Below are positions 23,705-33,679 of a stretch of DNA of 64,000 bases, piece after piece. The stretch is from contig KL662191.1 of NCBI GenBank assembly GCA_000733415.1, forward strand, positions 4,064,308-4,128,307, given 5' to 3'. This DNA is from [Leptolyngbya] sp. JSC-1 (lineage in GTDB: Bacteria; Cyanobacteriota; Cyanobacteriia; Elainellales; Elainellaceae). Both the position numbers and the translations under genes were made by a program. The notes beneath the pieces were generated by a model. It was not told the origin of the DNA. It was given only the letters and a program-made list of their open reading frames with translations, and did not search any database. Numbering within the stretch: position 1 is the first letter of the stretch; every line of letters begins with the position of its first letter.

Positions 23705-25927
23705 ATGACGTTATTTGACTACCGCCACCAGCAGCTCATCGAGCGGGAAGCCCCATTGGCAGCTCGGATGCGTCCACGCACGCTCGATGAGTTTATTGGG
23801 CAGGATCACATCATTGGGCCAGGGCGGTTGCTGCGTCGCGCTATTCAAGCCGATCAGCTCTCGTCTCTGATCTTCTACGGACCGCCCGGAACCGGCAAAA
23901 CCACGTTAGCCCGTATCATTGCCAACACGACCCAGGCCCACTTTATTGCCATCAATGCGGTGTTAGCAGGGGTAAAAGAGCTTCGAGATGGCATTGCGGT
24001 AGCGCAAGAGAAACGCAAGATGTATGCCCAAAAGACCATCCTGTTTGTCGATGAAGTGCATCGGTTCAATAAAGCTCAGCAGGATGCATTATTGCCGTGG
24101 GTTGAGAACGGAACGGTGATTTTGATTGGAGCAACTACAGAAAATCCTTACTTTGAAGTCAATAAAGCGCTGGTCAGCCGTTCGCGAATTTTTCAGCTCA
24201 AGTTGCTGAACGAAGCCGATTTGCGTCAGGTAATTCAACAAGCACTTCAAGACCCGCTCAGAGGGTACGGCGATCTCAACGTCAAAATTGACGAAGCGGC
24301 TATTGCTCATTTAATCAATGTAGCAAATGGAGATGCACGAGCAGTGCTGAATGCGTTAGAGCTAGCGGTAGAAACCACGCCACCTAACTCGAACGGAGAA
24401 ATTCAAATTACCCTAGCGGTAGCTGAGGAATCGATTCAGCAGCGGGCCGTCCTCTACGACAAAGAAGGCGATGTACATTTTGACACGATTAGCGCCTTTA
24501 TCAAAAGTGTGCGGGGGTCCGACCCGGATGCAGCCCTCTACTGGCTGGCTCGGATGGTGTATGCTGGCGAAGATCCGCGCTTTATTTTGCGCCGTCTGCT
24601 GATTTTAGCCAGTGAGGATGTGGGCTTAGCCGATCCAAATGCAGTTGTGGTGATCCATGCCTGTGCTGAAGCGTTTGAGCGGGTGGGAATGCCCGAAGGA
24701 CGCTATCCGTTGGCTCAGGCCACGCTGTATCTAGCAACAGCACCCAAATCCAACAGCGTCATGGGGTTCTTCGATGCTTTGGCCGCCGTGGAGCGAGAGC
24801 GGGAAGCCGAAGTGCCCACCCATCTACGAGACGCCAACCGTGATCAGCATGGCTTCGGGCATGGGGCGGGCTATCTCTATCCCCATTCCTATCGAGAGCA
24901 TTGGGTCGCGCAGCAGTATTTGCCGGGTCATTTGCAGGGGCAGGTATTTTATCAACCCTCGGACCAAGGCTATGAGGCACAAATCCAGCAGCAGGTAACC
25001 CGACAGCGCGAAGCCCAACTCGCGGCCTTAGTAGAAGGCTTAGGAGTGGCCCTACCCGAGGTGCTGACCTTCAGTCCGGCGAATGCAGGCACAGAGCGTT
25101 GGTTGCAGCGCACCCTCAGCCAAGCCGGAGAGCGGTTGGGGCAAATTCGCGATCGGTTGTTTTCCCTTGCAGAACTTCAGCGTCACCATGTTGTGCTCGA
25201 CCTCAACGCTGGCAGTGGGTTGTTGACTTGGGAGGCGGTACGCCGTGTGCCCGAAGGAGGTGTCTATGCCTGTGCCCCCAATCCGATCGACGCAGCAGCC
25301 CTAACAGAGCAAGCAGCCTTACTGCCAGAATTGATTCGTCCGGTAATTCTGTCGCTGGCACGGCAAGATCTATTGGCTCACTTTACCCAGGCTGACCTCC
25401 GGTTTGATCGGTTGATTGGGCGCAATGGGCTATTAACGGAGCCTGATAAAGTCGCCCTGCTCCAGCAATGGCTGCACCTACTGCGGCCCGAGGGAGCAAT
25501 TGTCTTAGCGGAAATCCTTCCTCGTCACACCCAGCGGCTCTATGCCCTGCTCGAGGCTAATTCGCTTTCCAGCAAGCTTTATCAACGTTTAGTTGAGGCA
25601 GAAGAAGCAATTTACACTGACTCTTCAGATGCGATGGTGAATTGGAATGTAGAAGATCTAGTGAGTCAGTTAGGGAAACAAGCTAGTATCGACAATCGCC
25701 AAATCAGAACTGAGATTGAACAAACTATAACCGACATCCAGATTACCTCCACAATGATTGAACGCTGGTTTAGCCCAGGCAAAGACCGACCCAGCTACCG
25801 TGACCATCTCGTTCAGGTTTTGTCTACTGCAGAACTCAAAACCATACGTCAAGCCTTTAGCCGATCACTGACCAATCAGTCCGTGCAATGGCATAGCGCA
25901 ATTGGCTTTATACGAATCGACCGCTGA
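23705..25927 (+). CDS. rarA: RarA/MgsA-type AAA ATPase fused to a methyltransferase-like domain
   Basis: This 740-residue protein acts in replication-fork maintenance in its N-terminal half. Walker A is GPPGTGKTT (59-67), Walker B is LFVDEVHR (D116), sensor 1 is IGATTENP, and the RarA C-terminal region SNSVMGFFDAL...VPTHLRD follows. Ordinary RarA proteins end near residue 440. This one continues, and from about 494 it has VVLDLNAGSGLLTWEAVR and later a Rossmann-like region resembling a SAM-dependent methyltransferase fold. To my knowledge this long form is a cyanobacterial variant. ATG 23705 was preferred over TTG 23693. The gene is divergent from the CBS-PAS gene across 163 bp of AT-rich DNA. 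Confidence 0.9.
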   Translation: MTLFDYRHQQLIEREAPLAARMRPRTLDEFIGQDHIIGPGRLLRRAIQADQLSSLIFYGPPGTGKTTLARIIANTTQAHFIAINAVLAGVKELRDGIAVAQEKRKMYAQKTILFVDEVHRFNKAQQDALLPWVENGTVILIGATTENPYFEVNKALVSRSRIFQLKLLNEADLRQVIQQALQDPLRGYGDLNVKIDEAAIAHLINVANGDARAVLNALELAVETTPPNSNGEIQITLAVAEESIQQRAVLYDKEGDVHFDTISAFIKSVRGSDPDAALYWLARMVYAGEDPRFILRRLLILASEDVGLADPNAVVVIHACAEAFERVGMPEGRYPLAQATLYLATAPKSNSVMGFFDALAAVEREREAEVPTHLRDANRDQHGFGHGAGYLYPHSYREHWVAQQYLPGHLQGQVFYQPSDQGYEAQIQQQVTRQREAQLAALVEGLGVALPEVLTFSPANAGTERWLQRTLSQAGERLGQIRDRLFSLAELQRHHVVLDLNAGSGLLTWEAVRRVPEGGVYACAPNPIDAAALTEQAALLPELIRPVILSLARQDLLAHFTQADLRFDRLIGRNGLLTEPDKVALLQQWLHLLRPEGAIVLAEILPRHTQRLYALLEANSLSSKLYQRLVEAEEAIYTDSSDAMVNWNVEDLVSQLGKQASIDNRQIRTEIEQTITDIQITSTMIERWFSPGKDRPSYRDHLVQVLSTAELKTIRQAFSRSLTNQSVQWHSAIGFIRIDR

Positions 25928-26115
25928 GAGCTAGGGCGAGCATAAATGCCTGTCAAATTTGCCGGATGAGCTGTACTTCTGAAGGAATTAAACAGAAACA
26001 GGCTGATTGCATTCCTACAATTGGTGAATAAATCGCCATAACCCACCCAATAAGTGTTAGGAAGAAGTTACACCCTCATATTGCCCCGAACAGGAAAACC
26101 TCGAAGGTAGGATCT

Positions 26116-27825
26116 ATGTCAAACGCAGATAATAAGCTAAGGGGTGCTAAGAATCTGGGCGTTTTAAGTTCGCCCATCAGTCGAACGGATAAGGTTGGGC
26201 TAACCGATCAAGATGATTTGTACCGCGTCAGTTTGAAGCAGCGCAGCCGTTTGGATCTGACCCTGACCAGACTGGGGAAAGGTCGGTGTGCGGTTGAACT
26301 TTACGCGCTGAAGCGTCCCCTGGCCCAAGTCCTGCGTCAAATCGGCAAGCTCGATTTTAGAAAGATTGGACGGAAAGAGCGCAATGCCAACTTAAAACTC
26401 ATTCCAGCCGCCCAACAAGGCCGCGGACAAAATGCCGGGATTTATTTTGTCCGAGTGCTGCACCAAGCCGGCAACAGCCGTTATCGCCTCCAGGTAGCAG
26501 TTGATACAGCGAATCCTACTGCTAGTCTCAGCGCTTCGAATCTCTCGGTTGGTGGTAATAGTAGCTATGATTTTACGGTCACCTACAGTGATGATGTAGC
26601 TGTTAACGTCAATAGCCTTACTAATAACAACATTCTAGTCACTAGCACCAATGGATTTAATCAACTTGCTAGTCGAGTTTCGATTAGTAATAGCGGAAAC
26701 GGCACGCCCCGGAGTGTCACCTATCGAATTACAGCACCGGGAGGCAGTTGGGATAGTGCGGATAACGGCAGCTACAGCATCACGCTACAAGCCAATCAGG
26801 TGAGCGATACGAGTGGTAAATTCGTCGCCCCAGGTTTGTTAGGCAATTTTCAGGTCAATATTTCTCAAACGCCTGTGTCCGATCAGGAAGCGCCCACGGC
26901 TAATCTGCTCGGCGTTGATCCTAATACTCGTGATCTAACAGTTGTTTACAGAGACAATGTGGCCATCAATGCCGCCAGCATCGACGATAGCGATCTTCAA
27001 GTCATCAGTCCTAATGGTTCCCAGCTAGTCACTCGGGTAATTGCCAATAACAGCAGCAGTAGTACGACTCGGACTGTCATTTATCGAATCACGCCACCGG
27101 GCGGCAGTTGGGATAATGCCGACAATGGCAGCTATAGCATTGCTCTGCAGGCAAATCAAATCAACGATACCAGCAGTAATTTTGCTGCCGCCAAACAGCT
27201 AGGCACCTTTGAGGTCAACATTCCGCCGCGTATAGGCAATCAATACTCGATCACCGGTACCGATGAAACTAATATTTCGGCTCAGTTTAAACTCTTCTCC
27301 ACTGCACCAGATGGGAATCCCATCCCTGATCAGGCAGGCAGCAACCTCACGGGTCTGTTTAGCGGCGCAGTTGGCAATTTTACATCTGGTTCAGGACGCT
27401 TAGAGAGCATCAATAGCCCTGATTTAGTTGTGCCTTTTCAGGCTGATAATAAAGTATCGTTCGAGTCACTGAATCTGCGAGCAGAGTTACTGAACTACAA
27501 TCCGGTAGCTCAAACTGGAACGTTGGAATACAGATTCTTTCAAGAGCCGGTGAATGAATTTCAACCGGGAGTCGATAAAACCATTTTCGGGTTGAGGTTT
27601 ACCATTACTGATGATTTTGTGCAGAATTTTGATCTAGACCTGGCTATTAACTCACTGGAATATATTGTACAAAATAACCTGCTGGGAGATGGCTCTAATA
27701 GCAACAAACTCTCAGGCATCGGCTTTTCGGATGCTCCGATTTGGCAAGGTAAGGATATTGCAGGCGGCAGTGTTTTAACTCCGCCTGCAACAACTGGGCC
27801 TACAAATTTGGTGGCTAAAGTCTGA
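26116..27825 (+). CDS. Ig-like repeat protein, probably cell-surface
   Basis: In this 569-residue protein, residues 1-130 resemble a pre-peptidase C-terminal-like beta domain (DQDDLYRVSLKQRSRLDLTL...GIYFVRVL). Two copies of a roughly 105-residue Ig-like domain follow (about 133-255 and 262-370). The copies share the segment RITAPGGSWDSADNGSYSI, with RITPPGGSWDNADNGSYSI in the second. The C-terminal 200 residues are beta-rich and unassigned. No signal peptide is visible, although a surface role is likely from composition. The haemagglutinin-like gene starts 5 bp after its stop, so the two are almost certainly co-transcribed and may form one surface structure. Confidence 0.75.
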   Translation: MSNADNKLRGAKNLGVLSSPISRTDKVGLTDQDDLYRVSLKQRSRLDLTLTRLGKGRCAVELYALKRPLAQVLRQIGKLDFRKIGRKERNANLKLIPAAQQGRGQNAGIYFVRVLHQAGNSRYRLQVAVDTANPTASLSASNLSVGGNSSYDFTVTYSDDVAVNVNSLTNNNILVTSTNGFNQLASRVSISNSGNGTPRSVTYRITAPGGSWDSADNGSYSITLQANQVSDTSGKFVAPGLLGNFQVNISQTPVSDQEAPTANLLGVDPNTRDLTVVYRDNVAINAASIDDSDLQVISPNGSQLVTRVIANNSSSSTTRTVIYRITPPGGSWDNADNGSYSIALQANQINDTSSNFAAAKQLGTFEVNIPPRIGNQYSITGTDETNISAQFKLFSTAPDGNPIPDQAGSNLTGLFSGAVGNFTSGSGRLESINSPDLVVPFQADNKVSFESLNLRAELLNYNPVAQTGTLEYRFFQEPVNEFQPGVDKTIFGLRFTITDDFVQNFDLDLAINSLEYIVQNNLLGDGSNSNKLSGIGFSDAPIWQGKDIAGGSVLTPPATTGPTNLVAKV

Positions 27826-27830
27826 ATGCT

Positions 27831-30251
27831 ATGAAACTTTCTGACTTCAAATTCTGGCTAATCAACGGCAGCAGCCTATTCTGGTTGCTGACTGGCAGCA
27901 TAGCAATAGCCCAGATTCGACCCGATAATACATTGCCTGAAAATTCTGCGGTGACTCGTCGAGGCAATACTACCGTAATCAACCGAGGTACCCGTAGGGA
28001 GCGCAATCTGTTTCATAGCTTCGACCGATTTTCTGTACCTAGAAACAGTACCGCTTCATTTCAAGAGATCCCACCAGACGTTGAACGCATTTTTGCCCGT
28101 GTGACTGGCTCTAACCGGTCTGTGATTAATGGCTTGATTGAAATGCGGGAACGCGGCGGGCGGATCAGTTCTGCTGATTTGTTTCTGCTGAACCCTAACG
28201 GTATCATTTTTGGCAAGCAGGCTGCATTAAACATCGGCGGCTCGTTCATCGCCAGCACCGCCAACCATATTCAGTTTGCTGACGGCTTTCAATTTAGTGC
28301 GGTCAATCCGCGAGTCGGGCCGTTGCTAACAGTGCAGGTGCCGATTGGTTTACAGTTTGGGCCGCGTCCAGGGGCGATCAGCAATCGTTCGGCTGTGGGT
28401 CTACAGGTCGATCTGGGGCAGTCTCTCGCTCTGGTAGGCGGGCCAATTACGATGACGGGTGGCAGCGTAGCAGCCACGGCAGGACGGGTTGAACTCGCGG
28501 CGATAGGTAGAACGGGCGTTGTTAACCTGCTGCCCCACGAGCAAGGCTGGAGACTAGAGCTGGCCAGCCGCCAAAATCTTGCGGACATTCGTTTATCCAA
28601 TCGGGCGGCTGTCAATACGGGCAATCAAGGCGGAGAGATTCAAATTCAAGGTAGGCGTATCACGTTCACCCAAGGCAGCGTGGTAGCCGCCGATGCTTCA
28701 ACTGGTACCTCAACTGGAGGGCAAGCAGGCAGATTGCGGGTTGTGGCTTCGCAGCTAGTCGAGTTGTCGGGCGTTTCGCCGGAGGATGGAAATCGACCCA
28801 CTGAGCTACGCAATGAAGTTTATCGGCAAGCGACGGGTGAGGAGGGGCGTTTAATTATCGAAACAAGACGGCTGGTCCTACGGGATGGAGCACAGATTTC
28901 AACTGGCACCTATGGAGCCGGACGAGGCGTGGATTTGACCATCAGGGCGTCAGAGTCAGTTGATTTGATTGGCGCAGCCCCCAATAATCAGTATCCCAGC
29001 GGTTTGTTTGCTCGGACCAGGCGGCGCGCAAGCGGAAATAGTGGCAATCTAACCATCGACACCAGGCGGTTAACGCTGCAAGCAGGAGCGCAAATTTCTA
29101 CCGACACACTAGGAGCAGGCGATGCTGGCAATGTAACGGTGAATGCACTGGAATCGATTGAGGCAGCAGGCCGAGACCCCGATAATCTCAACTCTAAGCA
29201 GGGTGCCAGCGGCCTATTTGGGCAAGTTAGACCGAATGCTACCGGAAACGGCGGCAATTTAACGCTACAAACTGAACGGCTGATCGTGCGCGGCGGAGCG
29301 CAAATCTCTAGCAATACGTTTGGGGCCGGACGAGCCGGCACTGTCACCGTAAATGCGGCTGATTCGGTACTGCTCAGCGGCACGGCTCCAGTCGAACGGG
29401 ACGACAACATCAGCGGTATCTTAGTCTCGGCTGAACCTGGAGCAACCGGAAATGCCAGACGATTGACCCTAACCACCCCACAGTTGACCATTGAAGACGG
29501 AGCCAGAATATCCGCAGACAACTTTGGCTCAGGCGATCGAGGTGGCGTGGCTCAGCTCAACGTCGCAAATCTGATTTTAGACCGAGGCGAGATCAAGGCC
29601 ACCACCGTCTCTGGCCGAGGCGGCATCATTCGGCTATCGGGCACTAACTCACTGCGGATGCAGAATCGCAGCCAGATTACAGCCCGCGCAGAAGCAGACG
29701 CCAGCGGTGGCAATATTTTCATCGACGCGCCCAACGGCTTCATCACGGCTGCTCCTAACCAGGACAACAACATTCTGGCTAGCGCCAATCGCGGCCAGGG
29801 AGGCAACATTCGCATCGACGCCAGAGGGATTTTGGGTTTGGCCGAACGCCGGAACACGCCTCAAACCAGCGATATTGACGCCAGTTCTGATTTTGGCGCA
29901 CCTGGAACCGTGATCATCAATAGCCCAGAGATTGATCCCAGCACCGCACCGCCCGATTTACCTTCAGCCCCAATTCGGTCTGAACTAGCACAAGGGTGTC
30001 AAGCCGAGATCGGACAAGCGACAGCCGCATTTTTCAATACCGGTCGGGGAGGCATCCCGCCGACGCCCTACGAACCCTTTAGCAGCAGTCCAATTCTGGA
30101 GGATGTTCGCTTACCCAGCCAAACGACCGCGTTATCTTCCCCATCCGATTCGCCTGTCGAAGCCCAAAGCTGGATCAAGAATCAACACGGTGACGTTTTG
30201 TTAGTAGCAGAACTGCCTGCCCATCCTGCCGCTCGCTGTCAGCTTCGTTGA
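27831..30251 (+). CDS. TPS-type filamentous haemagglutinin N-terminal domain protein
   Basis: This 806-residue protein is probably exported by two-partner secretion. A hydrophobic signal stretch (WLLTGSIAIAQ) ends near residue 27. The TPS domain (about 35-160) contains FHSFDRFSVP, NVxG-type turns and the hallmark LFLLNPNGIIFG. A long beta-helix of repeats follows (for example LTIDTRRLTLQAGAQISTDT with GAGDAGNVTVNA, repeated about four times), then a proline/serine-rich end. No TpsB outer-membrane transporter is in the window. An intrinsic terminator follows at 30283. Its start lies 5 bp after the Ig-like repeat gene. Confidence 0.88.
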   Translation: MKLSDFKFWLINGSSLFWLLTGSIAIAQIRPDNTLPENSAVTRRGNTTVINRGTRRERNLFHSFDRFSVPRNSTASFQEIPPDVERIFARVTGSNRSVINGLIEMRERGGRISSADLFLLNPNGIIFGKQAALNIGGSFIASTANHIQFADGFQFSAVNPRVGPLLTVQVPIGLQFGPRPGAISNRSAVGLQVDLGQSLALVGGPITMTGGSVAATAGRVELAAIGRTGVVNLLPHEQGWRLELASRQNLADIRLSNRAAVNTGNQGGEIQIQGRRITFTQGSVVAADASTGTSTGGQAGRLRVVASQLVELSGVSPEDGNRPTELRNEVYRQATGEEGRLIIETRRLVLRDGAQISTGTYGAGRGVDLTIRASESVDLIGAAPNNQYPSGLFARTRRRASGNSGNLTIDTRRLTLQAGAQISTDTLGAGDAGNVTVNALESIEAAGRDPDNLNSKQGASGLFGQVRPNATGNGGNLTLQTERLIVRGGAQISSNTFGAGRAGTVTVNAADSVLLSGTAPVERDDNISGILVSAEPGATGNARRLTLTTPQLTIEDGARISADNFGSGDRGGVAQLNVANLILDRGEIKATTVSGRGGIIRLSGTNSLRMQNRSQITARAEADASGGNIFIDAPNGFITAAPNQDNNILASANRGQGGNIRIDARGILGLAERRNTPQTSDIDASSDFGAPGTVIINSPEIDPSTAPPDLPSAPIRSELAQGCQAEIGQATAAFFNTGRGGIPPTPYEPFSSSPILEDVRLPSQTTALSSPSDSPVEAQSWIKNQHGDVLLVAELPAHPAARCQLR

Positions 30252-30282
30252 GTTACAGCGTTTTTCACTCATGTGAGGTACA

Positions 30283-30317
30283 GGGGGTGTGGGAGCTTCG
30301 CCCCTGCACCCCGTTTT
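30283..30317 (+). terminator. rho-independent terminator after the haemagglutinin gene
   Basis: A GGGGTGTGGG arm pairs with CCCCTGCACCCC around a short loop and is followed by GTTTTT. It ends the two-gene surface-protein unit and separates it from the convergent transporter operon. Confidence 0.8.
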
Positions 30318-30388
30318 TCGTACTTCACTAGCCTGAAAAAGGCTGTATATCAAATCAAATCAATATCAGATCAAACGACACGCTATCC

Positions 30389-31198
30389 CTACTGCTGCTG
30401 CCGTTTTGAAAACATCTGAAAGCCGATAAAGGCAATCACGATCATCGTGAAGGAAAACAGCGTGGTCAGCGTTCCCAGGGCATAGAGGGCCGGAGACGTC
30501 ACGTTAGTAGTCATGCCGAATACTTCCAGCGGCAGGGTGTTGTCCTGTCCCGAAACCAACGAAGTGCGGGTGAATTCGTCGTAGGAGAGGGTGAAGCTGA
30601 GCAGTCCAACGCCGATTAAGCTGGGTGCAATTAGCGGAAACACAACTTCCCAGAAGGTTTTGGTGTCATTGGCTCCCAGGTCACGAGCAGCTTCTTCATA
30701 GGAGGGGTTGAAGCGGTTGAACACCCCCAGCACAATCAAAAAAGCAAAGGGCACAGTCCAGGTTAAATGCGCTCCCAAACCTGAAGAGAACCAGTTGGTC
30801 TCCAGTCCCAACACCTGAAAGGCAATGCCGATGCCCAACGACACCAGCACGCTCGGCACAATCAGGCTGGAAATCGTCAGATAAAACAGGAACGTAGCCC
30901 CCCTAAACCTGGCGCGAAACGCCAGCCCCGCCATGACGCTGACAATTAACGACAGCAGCAGTACCCCAATGCCCAGAATCAGCGACCGCTGGAACGCCTC
31001 CACAAAACTGCCGACCCGCTGCTCCTGAAATACCTGCCCCAACCAATAGAAGCTAAAGCCGCGCATCGGAAACGTGAGGGTTCCGTCTGGCCCCTGCAAT
31101 GACAACATGAAGATGGCAATCATCGGGCCGTAGAGAAACAGTACGAACAAACCAAAGAAGGCAGCCAGAAAATAGAAGGAGAGGGGGCGTTTGTTCAT
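30389..31198 (-). CDS. ABC transporter permease, PotC-like
   Basis: This 269-residue permease has six helices and the cytoplasmic EAA loop EEAARDLGANDTKTFWEVVFPLIAPS, which docks the ATPase. It resembles the PotC subunit of spermidine/putrescine importers. It is the last gene of a minus-strand operon (ATPase, binding protein, permease, permease), and its start lies 25 bp after the stop of the partner permease. PotABCD-type systems also carry other cationic or small organic compounds, so polyamine specificity is only a family guess. Confidence 0.9.
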   Translation of the reverse strand: MNKRPLSFYFLAAFFGLFVLFLYGPMIAIFMLSLQGPDGTLTFPMRGFSFYWLGQVFQEQRVGSFVEAFQRSLILGIGVLLLSLIVSVMAGLAFRARFRGATFLFYLTISSLIVPSVLVSLGIGIAFQVLGLETNWFSSGLGAHLTWTVPFAFLIVLGVFNRFNPSYEEAARDLGANDTKTFWEVVFPLIAPSLIGVGLLSFTLSYDEFTRTSLVSGQDNTLPLEVFGMTTNVTSPALYALGTLTTLFSFTMIVIAFIGFQMFSKRQQQ

Positions 31199-31223
31199 AA
31201 TGGTTAGAGATGATTAGAGATGG

Positions 31224-32078
31224 TTAGAGTTCCTTGCGAATATCCACCACTCGCAGAATACCGGCTACCAGGAAGAGAGTGACGATTAGCAGCACCACGG
31301 CATTGGCGGCAGCGAGGGGATATTGCAGACTGCCAATTTGGGTTTGAATCAGTTTGCCGACCGAGGCTGATTGCCCCCCTCCCATCAGGCGGACCGTGAT
31401 AAATTCGCCCATCACCAGCGTCACGACAAAAATTGAGCCAATGGCAATGCCGGGAGCCGTCAGTGGCAAAATGACTTCCTTGAGAATCTGAAATCCTGAT
31501 GCTCCCATGTCTTCAGCGGCGGTAATCAGGTTGCGATCGATCCGCATCATGCTGTTGAAAATGGGCGCGATCATAAAAAAGTTATACAGATGCACCATTC
31601 CCAGCACGACGGCAAAGTCGGAATACAGCAACCATTCCACCGGCTGCTCGACCAAATTTAGGTTTAACAGCAAACTGTTGATTAAGCCTTCCTTGCCTAG
31701 GACAGGAATCCAGGAAATCATCCGGATAATGTTAGAAGTCCAGAACGGTACCGTACAAATTAGGAATAAAATAATTTGCAGCTTCTGATTTTGAATATGA
31801 AAGGCGAGAAAGTAAGAAACTGGAAAGGCAATCGCCAAACAGAAAAACCAAACTAAAACAACGTATTTGAACGTATTCAGGTAGGTTCTTAAGGAGACTT
31901 CTGTAAACACGTCCGCATAGTTACTCAGCGTAAAGCCGGGTACCATCGTATAGCCGTTAAACTCCCAGAAACTGACTAACCCGATCATCAAAATCGGAAA
32001 GATCAGGAACAGCAGAAATACCAACGTCTGCGGTGTAGCCAGCAAATAGGGCTGAACCCCTTTCCAAGTTTTATACAT
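31224..32078 (-). CDS. ABC transporter permease, PotB-like
   Basis: This 284-residue permease has six helices and the EAA loop TAAEDMGASGFQILKEVILPLTAPG. It pairs with the downstream PotC-like permease to form the membrane channel. The start lies 38 bp after the solute-binding protein gene, inside the same operon. The N-terminal MYKTWKGVQPYLLATPQTLVFL is typical of the PotB branch. Confidence 0.9.
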   Translation of the reverse strand: MYKTWKGVQPYLLATPQTLVFLLFLIFPILMIGLVSFWEFNGYTMVPGFTLSNYADVFTEVSLRTYLNTFKYVVLVWFFCLAIAFPVSYFLAFHIQNQKLQIILFLICTVPFWTSNIIRMISWIPVLGKEGLINSLLLNLNLVEQPVEWLLYSDFAVVLGMVHLYNFFMIAPIFNSMMRIDRNLITAAEDMGASGFQILKEVILPLTAPGIAIGSIFVVTLVMGEFITVRLMGGGQSASVGKLIQTQIGSLQYPLAAANAVVLLIVTLFLVAGILRVVDIRKEL

Positions 32079-32116
32079 ACAGAAGCCTCCCCCATGCGCT
32101 CCTAGCTACGTCTTAG

Positions 32117-33445
32117 CTAAGAGGCAATAAACTCGTTCCACTTCTTGACCAAATGCACCTGCTCATCCATCGTGGAGTTCCAGACAACGACGTTACCCAT
32201 CCGCTCTTTGAAGGAGCCGCCATCGCGCACAGCGCCCTTTTTCTCTAGAGTTTTGCCAAACGGATCGACCATGTCTTCGGCAGCAGGTTTGCCTTCGTAC
32301 CAGAAATCCCACTCGGCAGGTTTCATGAACTTACGGGCGTTTTCCGGAATAGCGCTGTAGTAGCCCTGGCGGCCCAAGAAGGCTCCCATCCAGCCATCCA
32401 GCATCCAGTTGAGGTACTCGTAGGCAGCATCGAGCGAAACGCCAGACAGATTTTTCGACAATCCGACGCCACCGCCCCAGGCCCGATAGCCTTCCTTCAG
32501 GGGGGCATAGACGCACTGAATGCCCTTCGATTTTACGGCAGTCACGGCAGGTGACCACATCGATTGCAGCACCACTTCCCCCGCCGCCATCAAGTTCACC
32601 GATTCGTCAAAAGTCTTCCAGAAGGCCCGGAACTGGCCGTCGCGCTTCTGCTGCTTCAGGATGTCGGTAATTTGGTCAATTTCGGCCTTGGTCATGTTGC
32701 CTTTGTCGCCAAACTTCATCAGGCCAGCCGCCTCCACTACCATCGCGGCATCCATGATGCCGATGGAAGGAATGTCCAAAATCGAGGTTTTGCCTTTGAA
32801 CTGGGAATCAAACAACTGTGCCCAGCTCTCGATCTTAGTAGAACCGATTAAATCGGGACGATAACCCAGTGTATCGGCGTTGTACTGGAACGGAATCAGC
32901 GTGGCCCAATTGGTCGGCTCGGCAGCAAACTCCTTGGAATCCTGATCCTGGAGGTACATCACCTTGTAGGGATAGGTGCCCTGGGCCTGCTCCACCTTCA
33001 TGCCGTCAAACTTGTTTTGGGTGAAGATCGGCACAATTTTGTCGAATTCCTTGATCTTGCTGACATCGATGGCCTGCAAGTTGCCAGAAGGCACCACCAG
33101 CGGCAAGCTGAAATATTCTCCGTCAAACAGGTCATACTGACCGGGCTGGGTGATGGCGATCTGGTTGTTTTCTTCGGTGCTGAGTGCCCGCACATCGATC
33201 TTGAAGCCCAGGTCTTCCTGCGCCTTGTTGCGAATTTCGTTGATCTGGGATACACCCGTGCCAATCATCCGCAGCGTCACATCTTTGACCTGATTCGTGT
33301 TCACTTCTGGACCAGAAGCCGGATTGTTGGGAGTGCCGCTGGGAGCTGAAGCCTGCTGGGTATTGCTAGCGCAGCGGGTCACCGCAATCGCAGCACCAGC
33401 CGCTAATCCAGTCCGAATCACATACCGACGAGAGATCTTAGCCAT
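32117..33445 (-). CDS. ABC transporter substrate-binding protein, PotD-like, with Tat/lipoprotein-type signal
   Basis: In this 442-residue periplasmic binding protein, the N-terminus SRRYVIRTGLAAGAAIAVTRCAS combines a twin-arginine-like motif with a cysteine at the end of the hydrophobic stretch. It may therefore be Tat-exported and lipid-anchored, and Lgt (18820) could act on it. The mature part has the family pattern IPFQYNADTLGYRPD, SWAQLFDSQFKGKTSILD and AAYEYLNWMLDG of spermidine/putrescine-type binding proteins. ATG 33445 was chosen because a longer TTG-initiated form would bury the signal behind 25 unrelated residues. The ligand is unknown. The neighbouring amidohydrolase suggests an organic nitrogen compound. 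Confidence 0.88.
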   Translation of the reverse strand: MAKISRRYVIRTGLAAGAAIAVTRCASNTQQASAPSGTPNNPASGPEVNTNQVKDVTLRMIGTGVSQINEIRNKAQEDLGFKIDVRALSTEENNQIAITQPGQYDLFDGEYFSLPLVVPSGNLQAIDVSKIKEFDKIVPIFTQNKFDGMKVEQAQGTYPYKVMYLQDQDSKEFAAEPTNWATLIPFQYNADTLGYRPDLIGSTKIESWAQLFDSQFKGKTSILDIPSIGIMDAAMVVEAAGLMKFGDKGNMTKAEIDQITDILKQQKRDGQFRAFWKTFDESVNLMAAGEVVLQSMWSPAVTAVKSKGIQCVYAPLKEGYRAWGGGVGLSKNLSGVSLDAAYEYLNWMLDGWMGAFLGRQGYYSAIPENARKFMKPAEWDFWYEGKPAAEDMVDPFGKTLEKKGAVRDGGSFKERMGNVVVWNSTMDEQVHLVKKWNEFIAS

Positions 33446-33679
33446 AGGAGATACCAATTTTCTAGAAGGACCAAGTGAGTGAGGAGTAAAACACGACTCT
33501 AAACAACAATCGATGAGCAAATTTACATAATAAGCTGAAACCAGTGGGATACGTTAAGTGGAACCAATTGGAGCACTGCTTTAACGGTAGCTTTAACGAT
33601 GTTGCTTAACAGTATTGCTTAACAGTATCGATAGCAGCCTCCCAGATCCCCAACTCTGAGGAGATGTATCACTATCTAA

